Of a stretch of 64,000 nt of DNA, positions 1-7,984 are shown one piece after another (within the stretch, counting starts at the first letter, position 1; each line of letters opens with the position of its first letter). Both the position numbers and the translations under genes were made by a program. The stretch is taken from contig NZ_CP134050.1 in assembly GCF_031583145.1 (NCBI RefSeq), positions 4,329,501-4,393,500 on the forward strand, written 5' to 3'. The stretch comes from Brevibacillus brevis. GTDB taxonomy: Bacteria; Bacillota; Bacilli; Brevibacillales; Brevibacillaceae. The notes below the pieces were generated by a model that worked only from the letters and a program-made list of their open reading frames with translations, did not search any database and had not been told where the DNA came from.

Positions 1-1698
1 CAGCGGGGGGATACCGCGAGTGCGGATGTCATCGCCACCTTCCTTCCACGGGTGGTCGTCGACTCTCTGATCGCCGCTCTCAAGAGGTGCGACCTGGAAA
101 TGAAGGCGCTGACGCTGGAGCCGATCGCCGCCATCAACGTACTGATTCCGGTCACGATGCGCCGTTTGAACATCGCCCTCGTCGATATCGGGGCCGGCAC
201 GTCGGACGTCGCCTTGACGGAAGAAGGGGCGATTACCGCTTACGGAATGGTCCCGGTGGCCGGAGACGAGATTACGGATGCACTCATGAACGCCTTCCTG
301 CTGGACTTCCCGATGGCGGAGGAAGTGAAGCGGGTGCTTTCCACCCAGGAGTCCGTCTCGTTTACCGACATTTTGGGCATGGAGCACACCATGACCGCGG
401 CAGAAGTGACAGCGGCAATCGATGCCGACATTCACCTGCTGGCGGAGAAAATCGCGTTTAAGATCCTGGAATTGAATGGAAAGGCACCGCAAGCCGTCAT
501 GCTGATCGGCGGAGGCAGTCTCACCCCCGGCCTGACCGCGAAAGTGGCGCAGGTGCTGAACATCCCAGCCGCGCGGGTGGCTGTCCGCGGCGGTGATGCG
601 ATCAAGCAATACGTCGGGGACCACCCGCAGCTTAGCGGACCCGAGTTCGTCACACCGGTCGGGATCGCGGTCGCTGCCCGCAGGCATCCGCTCCGCTACG
701 TCACGGTCACGGTCAATGACGCGCCTCTGCGGATCTTTGACCTGCGCAAAATGACGCTGGGCGATGCCTTGGTCGGCGCGGGCCTGGACATTCGCCGCCT
801 CTACGGGCGACCCGGACTGGCTATGACGGTCACGGTCAACGGCAGAATGAAGATGATCCCGGGCAAGCACGGCACTCCTCCCGTGATCGAGAAAAACGGG
901 GAAGCGGCCGGGTTGGACGCCCCGCTCGTGGACGGCGATCAAATCGTCATCGTGCCCGGGCAGGACGGAGAAGACGCGCGTATACAAGCCAAGGATTTGC
1001 TGGACCAGTTGGACACGCTGGAAATACACTGCAACGGCCGGCCTCTTTCTCTCGGTCCGGTCATCCTGGTCAACGGCAAGCCGCAATCGCTAGAGGCGGC
1101 GGTGCCGGACCGCAGCGAGGTAGAGATCCGCTTGCCGCGTACGGTGGGAGAAGTGCTGCAAATCGCCGGCGTGCTATCTGAATCCGGGCAGGACGAGACT
1201 CCATCCCAGCCCTACCAGTTCACGGTAAACGGCCATTCGTATTCAATCCCGTCCCGCTCCACCACGATCGAGCTAAACGGCAAGACTGCCTCGGCTTCCG
1301 ATTACATCCGTCAGGGCGACGAGCTGCTGTATCGGGTGGAAGATGTGCCGTTGCCGACGATTCGGGACGTGATCCCGCTGGAAGAGTGGGTGCAGGAGAC
1401 GATCACGGTCCATTTCAACGGGGAGCCTGTCGTCTTGCCGGTGGCCCAGGTGACGATCACAATGGACGGCAAGACTGCCCAGGCCGAGGACCTCATCTTG
1501 GACGGAGCGGTGATCACTGTCAAGTCGGCGCCTGCCGCCACACCTGTATTCAGCGATGTATTCCGCTACGTCGACGTCTCTTTGGAAAAACCGGATCGAG
1601 AAAGCATCACTGGCTTCGTGATGCTGGTAAATGGGGAGGTCGCCTCCTTTCAGACAGAGCTGAAAAGCGGAGACAAGCTGGAGCTGTATTGGGACTAA
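1..1698 (+). CDS. FtsA/PilM-like actin-fold ATPase, 5'-truncated by window edge
   Basis: The reading frame is open from base 1, so the N-terminus lies outside the window. The visible 565 residues begin within an actin-like ATPase fold. The phosphate-2 type motif DIGAGTSDVA and the later nucleotide motif LIGGGSLTPGL are those of FtsA/PilM/MreB proteins, which polymerise or act at the membrane in division and pilus systems. After about residue 235 comes a long extension of repeated short beta-type units, each with an xNG or xDG turn (for example TVNGR, HCNGR, LVNGK, HFNGE, LVNGE). This extension is not part of classical FtsA, and it suggests the larger FtsA-domain proteins of Bacillales rather than the septal ftsA gene. 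It ends at a strong terminator. The exact role is not known to me. Confidence 0.75.
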   Translation, partial: QRGDTASADVIATFLPRVVVDSLIAALKRCDLEMKALTLEPIAAINVLIPVTMRRLNIALVDIGAGTSDVALTEEGAITAYGMVPVAGDEITDALMNAFLLDFPMAEEVKRVLSTQESVSFTDILGMEHTMTAAEVTAAIDADIHLLAEKIAFKILELNGKAPQAVMLIGGGSLTPGLTAKVAQVLNIPAARVAVRGGDAIKQYVGDHPQLSGPEFVTPVGIAVAARRHPLRYVTVTVNDAPLRIFDLRKMTLGDALVGAGLDIRRLYGRPGLAMTVTVNGRMKMIPGKHGTPPVIEKNGEAAGLDAPLVDGDQIVIVPGQDGEDARIQAKDLLDQLDTLEIHCNGRPLSLGPVILVNGKPQSLEAAVPDRSEVEIRLPRTVGEVLQIAGVLSESGQDETPSQPYQFTVNGHSYSIPSRSTTIELNGKTASASDYIRQGDELLYRVEDVPLPTIRDVIPLEEWVQETITVHFNGEPVVLPVAQVTITMDGKTAQAEDLILDGAVITVKSAPAATPVFSDVFRYVDVSLEKPDRESITGFVMLVNGEVASFQTELKSGDKLELYWD

Positions 1699-1700
1699 TG

Positions 1701-1738
1701 AAAAAGAGCTGCCGACTCCCTGGGGTCGCAGCTCTTTT
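1701..1738. terminator. Bidirectional terminator between FtsA-like gene and ytxJ
   Basis: A stem pairs AAAAGAGCTGC with GCAGCTCTTTT. T-runs lie on both strands, so it can end both convergent genes. Confidence 0.85.
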
Positions 1739-1744
1739 GACTTA

Positions 1745-2071
1745 TTAGGCTTTCATGGCATCCGCAATGGCATCCTTGGTGATTTTCCAGTGGGAGGTGT
1801 GCCATTTGACTTGTCCTTCTTCCAGCAGGAAGATTTGCGGGGACTCATGCTTGATGGCGAACCGCTCTGCCACCGCATTGGATACCGGACGGTCTTCGAT
1901 TACGAAAATGACGGCCGAGGGCACTTCCTGCTCCTGCAAAAACGCTTGAAACTCCCCGTACGCCGCCGCGCTGATCGGGCAGGTGGTGCTGTGCTTGAAC
2001 AAGAGCCTTTTTCCGCCTTCCGCGACAAACTGATCGAGTTCTTCGGTGGAATGGAGCTGCTTTTGTGCCAT
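1745..2071 (-). CDS. ytxJ: Bacillithiol-system redox-active protein YtxJ
   Basis: This 108-residue thioredoxin-fold protein carries a monothiol active-site motif, HSTTCPISAAA, near residue 30. That motif is typical of YtxJ, which is proposed to de-bacillithiolate proteins in the cytoplasm of bacillithiol-producing Firmicutes. A cis-Pro type segment (ESPQIFL) follows near residue 75. I chose the ATG before AQKQLHS because a GGAGAG ribosome site sits 7 bases upstream. A longer in-frame start exists but has no such site and adds unconserved residues. The gene converges on the FtsA-like gene and shares its terminator. The family assignment is firm. Confidence 0.9.
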   Translation of the reverse strand: MAQKQLHSTEELDQFVAEGGKRLLFKHSTTCPISAAAYGEFQAFLQEQEVPSAVIFVIEDRPVSNAVAERFAIKHESPQIFLLEEGQVKWHTSHWKITKDAIADAMKA

Positions 2072-2160
2072 GTCGAATCTCTCCTTTTGTTTACTTCCAT
2101 GTGGTTCAGTATACAAAAACCGGCAGCGGGAAGTCTACGCCCGCGATGCACAATGCTCGC

Positions 2161-2302
2161 TTAGAAAACCTGGCTACGCCATGCCTTTTGGCGGAGCCGC
2201 GTACCCAAAGGGCACAAGTCTCGCTATCTCACTGTGTTCGAAGTCTCGCTATGTTGCCCTTATACTGGATAGGAATTTTGCTAAATTCCGATCTGTACAA
2301 AA
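2161..2302. repeat. Dispersed hairpin repeat, copy 1 (expanded)
   Basis: The copy starts TTAGAAAACC, contains a GGC(T)-GCC / GGCGGAGCC hairpin, and ends with GAATTT/AAATTCC arms followed by ATCTGTACAAAA. The order of blocks matches the copy near 35.1 kb. Here about 50 extra bases lie between the two hairpins. It sits between a gene end and that gene's terminator. Confidence 0.75.
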
Positions 2303-2325
2303 GAAAAGACGCCCTCTAAGGCGCC
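2303..2325 (-). terminator. Terminator of the zinc-ribbon gene
   Basis: On the minus strand a GGCGCC/GGCGTC stem is followed by TTTTCTTTT. Confidence 0.65.
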
Positions 2326-2336
2326 CCTCCCCCTTC

Positions 2337-2735
2337 TTACACCATGATTTTGGTCAGTCTCTCTCTGAGCTCCAGCATCCACTTTTCGTCACCCAGCGAT
2401 TGCGCCAGCAAAAACAGATCCAAGAGTTCGTTGACCTTCTCGCCCAATGCTTCCCGAACCGACGAATTCGTTCTCTCATTGGAAATCAGTACCAATATGT
2501 TGGATAACTCTGACATTTCTTCGAACTCGATGGCCTGGCGTTCGGGATGTTGCCCCAGTTCCTCCATCAATGCTTTCAAATCGCCTTTAATGACATCCAC
2601 TACTTGGGAATGAGCACAGCAGTCATCCACGCAGACGTGCACCGGTACGTTCAGGATCTTGACCCGGTTGCGGTACACGACGTTGCGCAGCACGATTTCC
2701 ATGTCTTTTCCGCAGCGGCTGCATTTCTTCTGCAT
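2337..2735 (-). CDS. Zinc-ribbon hypothetical protein (YgiT/MqsA N-terminal-like)
   Basis: The 132-residue protein opens with KKCSRCGKDM and has a second cluster, CVDDCCAHS, about 30 residues later. This is the two-knuckle zinc ribbon seen in YgiT/MqsA-type N-termini. Between the knuckles lies a short beta-rich segment (VVYRNRVKILNVPVHVC). The C-terminal half is helical and charged, without a recognisable helix-turn-helix, so an MqsA-type antitoxin role is not supported. No toxin gene is adjacent. An AGGTG ribosome site lies 5 bases before the ATG. The function is unknown; nucleic-acid or protein binding is plausible. Confidence 0.7.
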   Translation of the reverse strand: MQKKCSRCGKDMEIVLRNVVYRNRVKILNVPVHVCVDDCCAHSQVVDVIKGDLKALMEELGQHPERQAIEFEEMSELSNILVLISNERTNSSVREALGEKVNELLDLFLLAQSLGDEKWMLELRERLTKIMV

Positions 2736-2867
2736 CTTTTCACCTCAATTCCACATATGTATACCCCTCATATATTCGTGAAACCCCTCTTCAATCCTGC
2801 TAAACATTTGGTGGTACATGGTGGATGAGGTGGCAGATAAAGATAAGCTCGAAGCGTTTGAAAACCC

Positions 2868-2899
2868 AAAAAAGCGATGCCTGTAAAAGGGCACCGCTT
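2868..2899 (-). terminator. Terminator of the small zinc-ribbon gene
   Basis: A 10-bp stem (AAGCGGTGCC with GGCATCGCTT, one mismatch) is followed by a T-run on the minus strand. Its presence supports the small gene just upstream. Confidence 0.7.
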
Positions 2900-2936
2900 C
2901 TGCTGATGGAACATGCTTCTTGGATCCGGTGGCGGA

Positions 2937-3176
2937 TCAGGCGTAGATCGCGTTTACTTTTTCACAATGGGGGCAAACAGCAACCTTGCCCGTATGTCCG
3001 GCTTCGTCCTCTACCCGATACCCTGTGATTCGTTCGGAGAAGCAAAACAGGCACTCCGTATTGAAATCCATGTCGTACTGGGCCTTCCAGACGATGGATT
3101 TGAAGTCTTCTCCTACATTGATCGTAATGGGAACTAAGTCGTGCTGGAGGCTGGACAATGATCTTTGCATCCTCAT
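2937..3176 (-). CDS. Small zinc-ribbon hypothetical protein
   Basis: A 79-residue protein has two cysteine knuckles, ECLFCFSE and CPHCEK, about 32 residues apart. This is the spacing of a small zinc ribbon. I do not recognise a family. The reading frame is supported by a GAAAGGA ribosome site 5 bases before the chosen ATG and by a clean terminator just after the stop. A second ATG two codons later is an alternative start. It is the second zinc-ribbon gene in a row on this strand, but the two have separate terminators and little similarity. Confidence 0.6.
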   Translation of the reverse strand: MRMQRSLSSLQHDLVPITINVGEDFKSIVWKAQYDMDFNTECLFCFSERITGYRVEDEAGHTGKVAVCPHCEKVNAIYA

Positions 3177-3386
3177 GACATCCTTTCGATATAGCAAAGT
3201 CTTTTGGTATCCTCTAGCTTTTCCTGATTTTCAGAATAATAAACATAGCCACTGGAACAGAAAAAAGGACGGCGGAAGAATCTTCCCAAAAATAGGCGGA
3301 TGCCCGTATCGGCGCTGTGCGAAAACCCATATGTTATGGGTGTAAGCACAACGAGGCTTAACACACAAAAGGAGGATGTTTTCTCT

Positions 3387-3479
3387 ATGAGTAGCATTTT
3401 CAACGGCGAATTCGACGGGTTCACCATTGTATTGATTCTGTTCATCCTGCTCGTGATCGTCGGCTGCGGCTGCGATTGA
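3387..3479 (+). CDS. YjcZ-family sporulation peptide
   Basis: This 30-residue peptide has a short polar N-terminus followed by one hydrophobic helix (FTIVLILFILLVIVG) and ends in CGCD. The pattern matches the small YjcZ family of Bacillales, whose members are associated with sporulation and spore membranes. A strong GGAGGATG ribosome site lies 8 bases before the ATG, and a textbook terminator follows within 120 bases. The molecular function of the family is unknown. Confidence 0.8.
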   Translation: MSSIFNGEFDGFTIVLILFILLVIVGCGCD

Positions 3480-3565
3480 TTCGGTTCCAACAAACATAGG
3501 CACATTTCGGCTGACAGCTGCATATATATGAAAACCGAATCCTGCTCAAGCGCGTTTTCACGCAC

Positions 3566-3595
3566 GCTACCCGCCTCCTGCGGGTAGCTTTTTTG
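3566..3595 (+). terminator. Terminator after the YjcZ peptide
   Basis: The GCTACCCG / CGGGTAGC stem is followed by TTTTTT. Confidence 0.85.
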
Positions 3596-3654
3596 TAGGC
3601 AGGTTGTGGTACAATACATACTGAATGATATGGAAAGCGAGGGATACCCTTCCT

Positions 3655-4767
3655 ATGAAAGATCCACGTATCGAAAAACTGGCGGATGTGCTGGTCAACT
3701 ACTCCACACGGGTGCAGCCGGGTGAACACGTATTGATTTATGCGATCGGGCAAGTCACCGACCTGGTGAAAGCCGTCATCGCCAAGGTATATGCTGCAGG
3801 GGGCAACCCTTACGTTCAACTGATCGATCAAACCGTCCAGCGCGAGCTCTTGCTCCATGCCAATGAGACACAGCTGGAAGTCATGCGGGAAGCAGATGTT
3901 GCCTTCATGAAGAAAATGGATTGCTACATCGGCATTCGCGGGGCAGACAACATCAGCGAACTGGCTGATGTCCCGGGCGACAAAATGCAAATGTACTCCA
4001 AGCTCTTTCAGCGCCCTGTCCTGGACGTCCGCGTACCGGAAACCAGATGGGTCATCCTGCGCTACCCGAATGCGTCCATGGCCCAGCTCGCGAATATGAG
4101 CACAGACGCCTTCGAAGATTTTTACTTCAAGGTGTGCACACTCGACTACGGCAAAATGGACAAAGCGATGGACAGCCTGGTAGAGCTGATGGAAAAGACG
4201 GACAAGGTGCGCCTCACCGGTCCCGGAACCGACCTGACCTTCTCGATCAAAGGCATCCCGGCGATCAAATGCGCCGGAAACGCGAACATTCCCGACGGCG
4301 AAGTGTTTACTGCCCCTGTGCGCGACTCTGTCAACGGGACCATCTCCTACAACACTCCTTCGCCCTACCAGGGCTATACGTATGAAAATATCAAGCTGAC
4401 TTTCAAGGATGGCAAAATCATCGAGGCGACCGCGAACAATACCGAAAAAATCAACGAAGTGTTCGATACGGACGAAGGGGCCCGCTACGTCGGCGAGTTT
4501 GCCATTGGGGTCAACCCGTTCATCCAGAACCCGATGAAAGACATCCTGTTCGACGAGAAGATCGACGGAAGCTTCCACTTCACGCCCGGACAAGCCTACG
4601 AAGAAGCCTTCAACGGCAACAAGTCCTCCATCCACTGGGATCTGGTCATGATCCAGCGGCCGGAATGGGGCGGCGGCGAGATCTGGTTTGACGACCGTCT
4701 GATCCGCAAAGACGGGCGCTTCGTCATCCCTGAGCTCGAGTGCCTGAACCCCGAAAACCTGAAGTAA
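3655..4767 (+). CDS. M29-family aminopeptidase (AmpS/PepS type)
   Basis: The 370-residue product has the length and motifs of clan MQ, family M29 metalloaminopeptidases, cytoplasmic enzymes that remove N-terminal residues using two divalent metal ions. Metal-site motifs are in the C-terminal half: GEFAIG near residue 285, the GSFHFTPGQAYEEA segment with its His, SSIHWDLVM, and IWFDDRLIRKDGRF. I chose the ATG before KDPRIEK because it matches the usual family N-terminus; a GAGGG site lies about 11 bases upstream. It stands alone between terminators and is probably a housekeeping peptide-turnover enzyme. Confidence 0.9.
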   Translation: MKDPRIEKLADVLVNYSTRVQPGEHVLIYAIGQVTDLVKAVIAKVYAAGGNPYVQLIDQTVQRELLLHANETQLEVMREADVAFMKKMDCYIGIRGADNISELADVPGDKMQMYSKLFQRPVLDVRVPETRWVILRYPNASMAQLANMSTDAFEDFYFKVCTLDYGKMDKAMDSLVELMEKTDKVRLTGPGTDLTFSIKGIPAIKCAGNANIPDGEVFTAPVRDSVNGTISYNTPSPYQGYTYENIKLTFKDGKIIEATANNTEKINEVFDTDEGARYVGEFAIGVNPFIQNPMKDILFDEKIDGSFHFTPGQAYEEAFNGNKSSIHWDLVMIQRPEWGGGEIWFDDRLIRKDGRFVIPELECLNPENLK

Positions 4768-4826
4768 CCCCCTCTATCAGAGCCGGCACAAGGCCCGCCG
4801 CCGTGTAGAGAGGGATGAGTTCTGCC

Positions 4827-4872
4827 AAAAAAAGCGAAGGGCGCGCTCATCGAGAGGTCCCTTCGCTTTTTG
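4827..4872. terminator. Bidirectional terminator between aminopeptidase and PadR genes
   Basis: AAAAAGCGAAGGG pairs with CCCTTCGCTTTTT around a loop of about 17 bases. Confidence 0.85.
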
Positions 4873-4906
4873 GTATATCCTGCCTGATGGTAATCATTTT
4901 CTTTGC

Positions 4907-5446
4907 CTACACGGGAACGGAACACGCCGGCTGTTTGAGCAGGCTGGGCGACTTTTGCTCCAGAAACGCAATGGTCGACTCCAAGTGATGGATGGTATAT
5001 TCCCAGCAAAAACGCTGATATTCGTCAAACTCGGCTGACAGTTTGCTGAATGTAGCCCTGCTTTGCTCCAGCAGATGGCGCTGAATCTCTATACAGCTGT
5101 CGAGCAATTCCTGCTGCTCTTCCGGGCTTCGGCTTTTCCCGAAGAAGATTTTGACCAACATGTCAGAACGCAGCACAGGCGGTACGATCGGCGTCTGAAT
5201 TTCTTGGCGGAACGTCTCTTTTCCCGTATCCGTAATCCGGTACAAAATTTTGTTTGGTTTGCCGGATTGGATAATCTCCTGTTTCGTCACGTGCCCCTCT
5301 TCCTCCAGCTTTCTAAGAGCCGGATAGATCGCTCCGAAGCTCGCGTCGTAGAAGAAGCCGATGCTGTTGGTAAACGCCTGCTTTATGTCGTACCCGCTCA
5401 TCTCGCCATAGCTCAAGAAACCAAGTATGATCGTTTTGACATCCAT
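4907..5446 (-). CDS. PadR-family transcriptional regulator (long form)
   Basis: The 179-residue protein has a PadR winged helix at residues 1-80 (YGEMSGYDIKQAF, then ASFGAIYPALRKLEEEGHV, then the wing LYRITDTGKE). A C-terminal helical dimerisation domain (Vir_act_alpha_C type) follows to about residue 165. PadR proteins are usually repressors of neighbouring or self promoters that respond to phenolics, drugs or stress. The ATG has a GGAGG site 10 bases upstream. No obvious target gene is adjacent on the same strand, so autoregulation from the AT-rich upstream region is the simplest idea. The effector is unknown. Confidence 0.85.
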   Translation of the reverse strand: MDVKTIILGFLSYGEMSGYDIKQAFTNSIGFFYDASFGAIYPALRKLEEEGHVTKQEIIQSGKPNKILYRITDTGKETFRQEIQTPIVPPVLRSDMLVKIFFGKSRSPEEQQELLDSCIEIQRHLLEQSRATFSKLSAEFDEYQRFCWEYTIHHLESTIAFLEQKSPSLLKQPACSVPV

Positions 5447-5747
5447 CTCTTCGCATCCTCCAATTCCATTCGTTTCTTTTCTCTCTCTGTGTCGGCCCCT
5501 CTGATCGATTCCCGCTTTCCGTGCGGGGGATCAATGAATGCCTTTATGTTCAAAATATTCTTTAACTAAATGTATTATAATTGGATTCTAATAATTATAC
5601 CAATGGGATTTCTTTATTATATCAATCAAAAATAATGATATATCACATCTGTCATAGCAGACGCCTGTGGAAAATTGGGCTTCCCTTCACTGCGGACCTC
5701 CCATAAGATGATACATACCTATCTGCTGTACGTAGGGGGAGAAATCG
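5447..5747. other. AT-rich divergent intergenic region
   Basis: No gene is seen here. The stretch separates the PadR gene from the split protease gene and is far more AT-rich than its surroundings. It contains an inverted repeat, TATAATT at 5576-5582 and AATTATA at 5593-5599, in the likely PadR promoter zone. That repeat could be an operator but is not a classical PadR ATGT/ACAT dyad. Confidence 0.4.
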
Positions 5748-6236
5748 GTGAAAAGTAAAAAATGGTCCCATTATACGCGGGTAAAGTACCCCGTGAGCAG
5801 CAGCAGTTTGCATCCCTTCAACTTTTTCGTGCCTATCGTAGAACGTGTGCAAGAGGGAGTGGTCTCCATCGTCACCGAGGATGCTCCCCATTCCAAAAAC
5901 GTGGACTCCTTGATTCGCAGTCTGATCAACGAAGAAGAACAGCCAAATACCACGGAGCGAAGTTTTGGCTCCGGCTTCCTCTTTCACCCGAAGGGGTATA
6001 TCCTCACCAGCGAACACGTTATCGGCAAATCCAAAAACATTTACGTCAAGCTCTTCAACGGGCGCGTATTCGAAGCGCAGCGCATTCTGTCCGATCGGGT
6101 ACGCGACTACGCCGTCATCAAGATCGATGCCGATTGCCGCTTGTTTCCGCTGCCCTTGGGGAGCTCCGCCCATACCAAAGTAGGGGAATGGGTCATCAGC
6201 GTCGGTTCCCCGCCTGTCGCCAAAGAGGCAAAATGA
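5748..6236 (+). pseudogene. HtrA/trypsin-like serine protease, 5' part interrupted by a serine-recombinase element
   Basis: The GTG start has an AGGGGGAG site upstream. The first 155 codons encode the N-terminal half of an S1C (HtrA-like) protease without a clear signal peptide. Visible motifs are GSGFLFHPKGYILTSEHVIG with catalytic His90, and RVRDYAVIKI with Asp120. After WVISVGSP the frame enters the inserted element and stops 8 codons later (PVAKEAK). The missing half with the Ser motif lies 3.3 kb downstream in a compatible frame. As arranged, the product lacks the nucleophile and is inactive. Excision of the element would restore a 240-residue protease without a PDZ domain. Confidence 0.9.
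6203..6213 (+). repeat. attL core: 11-bp direct repeat at left junction of the element
   Basis: CGGTTCCCCGC is repeated exactly at 9548-9558. The left flank is protease coding sequence and the right flank is element DNA. Reading from the left flank through one copy into the right flank keeps the codons in phase (SVGSP then LGLENSVT). Confidence 0.85.
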
Positions 6237-6243
6237 ATTCGCG

Positions 6244-7368
6244 TTAGATGACGCTTCGTTCGCCCGAAAGGTCTTTCGAAGGATTTTGTTTTGCTTTTTC
6301 CTCGATCAGATGCAGGGCAAACTGAACGGGTCTTCGGATCGCCTCCTCGTAAAGAGCCAGTTCTCCCATCTGGCGGAAGACTTCCCTCCCCGGTTTTGGG
6401 TTCACTTCGATCAGCCAGACCTTTCCGTCCACATCCACTCCGATATCCAGGCCGAATTCCATCATGCGGCCAAACCGCTCCTCGAGCACACGCGCAACCT
6501 GATGGGCCATCTGATGGCATTCGCGCAAGATCGTCCCCGCCTGTTCCTCGCCAAACCGCTTGGCAACCAGTACATGGAACGGTACGGCCTTTCCCCCACC
6601 GTGCAAATTGGAGGTGGCGCTGCCGCTTTTCCCGACTCTCGCACCGCATCCCGTCACCCGCCATTCGCCTTTCCCGTCCTTTTGGATCAACAGCCGCACG
6701 TCCGTTACCCGGCGAGGGACAAGCCCCAGATCGAGCCCTTGCTGAACCAGAAAATTGCCACCCTGAATGCTTTCATCACGGACCCATCGCTTCACCCAGC
6801 TTCCCGCCTGCTCCGCTGTACGGAGGCTAGCCGTCCGCTGTCCGTAGCGCTTGTCGCGTCCCGAGATCTCGTATCCGTTTGCCCGCGCGACGACCTTTGC
6901 GATGCCTCTTCCGCCTGTCCCGTTGCCGGGCTTCACGTAAAGAATCGGGTACCGCTTCAGCATGGCTTTGAACCTTTCCGGCGAGTATACGCTAGTAGCG
7001 GGTATCCACTGCTGGACCCTTTCGTCGCTTGCGAGAAGCTGGGTCACTCTCCACTTTTTGCTGAACGGGCTGTTGGCAAAGTCAAACAGACCGCTATGGC
7101 GCAGCTTCATATAGGCGGGCACCCGCCTCCGGTAACGGTCGATGACGATCTGCGGCCATGGATGCCACCCGCTCTCCCATCCACCGTTTGCCTTGGGAAC
7201 GAATCCGCGGATTTTCCTCCCCCGCGCGAATACGTCCTGGTGGGAGAACAAGAACACATCGGCTCCCAGCTTTCGGCCAGCTGCGACCAGTCTGCGCAGG
7301 TAGCCCGGCTCCGCAAAGCGCATCCCCTCTCTCCACGTCAAGATCCCGATGACTTTTTTCGCTGGCAT
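6244..7368 (-). CDS. YheC/YheD-family ATP-grasp protein (spore coat-associated), cargo of the element
   Basis: The 374-residue protein has the YheC/YheD layout: an N-terminal domain (GILTWREGMRFAEPGYL) that leads into an ATP-grasp fold. Grasp motifs are ILYVKPGNGTGGRGIAKV near residue 145, TDVRLLIQKDG near 230, and EFGLDIGVDVDGKVWLIEVN near 325, which ends in the metal-binding E-x-N. B. subtilis YheC and YheD are spore-coat-associated; the ligase substrate is unknown. I chose the ATG before PAKKVIG because a GAGGGG site lies 7 bases upstream; longer starts add unrelated sequence. The stop is about 30 bases inside the left att core, so it is element cargo. A shorter homologue lies near 36.2 kb. 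Confidence 0.85.
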   Translation of the reverse strand: MPAKKVIGILTWREGMRFAEPGYLRRLVAAGRKLGADVFLFSHQDVFARGRKIRGFVPKANGGWESGWHPWPQIVIDRYRRRVPAYMKLRHSGLFDFANSPFSKKWRVTQLLASDERVQQWIPATSVYSPERFKAMLKRYPILYVKPGNGTGGRGIAKVVARANGYEISGRDKRYGQRTASLRTAEQAGSWVKRWVRDESIQGGNFLVQQGLDLGLVPRRVTDVRLLIQKDGKGEWRVTGCGARVGKSGSATSNLHGGGKAVPFHVLVAKRFGEEQAGTILRECHQMAHQVARVLEERFGRMMEFGLDIGVDVDGKVWLIEVNPKPGREVFRQMGELALYEEAIRRPVQFALHLIEEKAKQNPSKDLSGERSVI

Positions 7369-7525
7369 GCAAGTCCCCTCTTTCCTCGCTATTTTCTCCC
7401 ACATTGTATGTGCGCCCACGGACCGCCGTAACGGGAGTCCGGGAAACAGGCTCGTTTGCTCGTTTCTCCCGGGCATTGGCAGAGTAGGCTGTCCGTTTTT
7501 CGGTGAATATTAGTGGTGTGCCCAC

Positions 7526-7542
7526 AGTAAACTTCTGTTACT
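7526..7542. promoter_or_regulatory. Candidate operator upstream of hxlR-type gene
   Basis: An AGTAA / TTACT inverted repeat with a 7-base spacer lies about 25 bases upstream of a TACAAT -10-like box (7565-7570). It sits in the divergent region between the YheC/D and HxlR genes. The spacing suits an HxlR-type autoregulatory site, but the match is short. Confidence 0.35.
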
Positions 7543-7608
7543 TACTTTTTTCAAGTCCGTGTGCTACAATATGAGGTAATTCAAACATGCTGTAGAGGTG
7601 ACGCCGTC

Positions 7609-7929
7609 ATGAGTCAAGATTTTTGTGGCGAACACATGTGTCCGAAGTACGAAGGGGCGATGAACGTCCTGGGAAAACGCTGGACGGGCTTGATCCTCCA
7701 CGTGCTGATGCGCGGCACGGTACGCTTCAAGGACATCCGGGAAATGGTCCCGCATATGAGCGACAAGATGTTGTCGGAACGGCTGAAGGAACTCGAAGAG
7801 CTGGAAATCCTGGAGCGGAAAGTGTACCCGGAGATTCCCGTTCGGATCGAATACGAACTCACAGAAAAAGGAAAGGATCTGCGTCCTGTTGTCGAATCCA
7901 TACACGAATGGGGACAAAAATGGATGTAG
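7609..7929 (+). CDS. HxlR-family transcriptional regulator inside the element
   Basis: The 106-residue protein is a single HxlR winged helix: an N-terminal CGEHMCPKYEGAMNVLGKRW segment, the recognition region FKDIREMVPHMSDKMLSERL, and the wing RIEYELTEKGKDL. N-terminal cysteines at residues 6 and 11 are in the region where redox-sensing HxlR proteins such as YodB keep their switch Cys. A GAGGTG site lies 8 bases before the ATG. It is divergent from the YheC/D cargo gene and upstream of the recombinase gene. It could control either one, or act as the directionality factor that the element otherwise lacks. Those roles are inference. Confidence 0.85.
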   Translation: MSQDFCGEHMCPKYEGAMNVLGKRWTGLILHVLMRGTVRFKDIREMVPHMSDKMLSERLKELEELEILERKVYPEIPVRIEYELTEKGKDLRPVVESIHEWGQKWM

Positions 7930-7933
7930 TTCC

Positions 7934-7974
7934 CCCCGCCTCGTCCCAGACAGGATGAAGCGGGGCTTTTTTTG
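7934..7974 (+). terminator. Terminator of the hxlR-type gene
   Basis: A CCCCGC / GCGGGG stem is followed by CTTTTTTT. It should limit read-through into the recombinase gene. Confidence 0.75.
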
Positions 7975-7984
7975 TTCGGGTCAG

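Noticed and set aside
2337-2735. MqsA-type antitoxin
   Set aside because: The N-terminal zinc knuckles are similar, but there is no helix-turn-helix in the C-terminal half and no toxin gene next to it.
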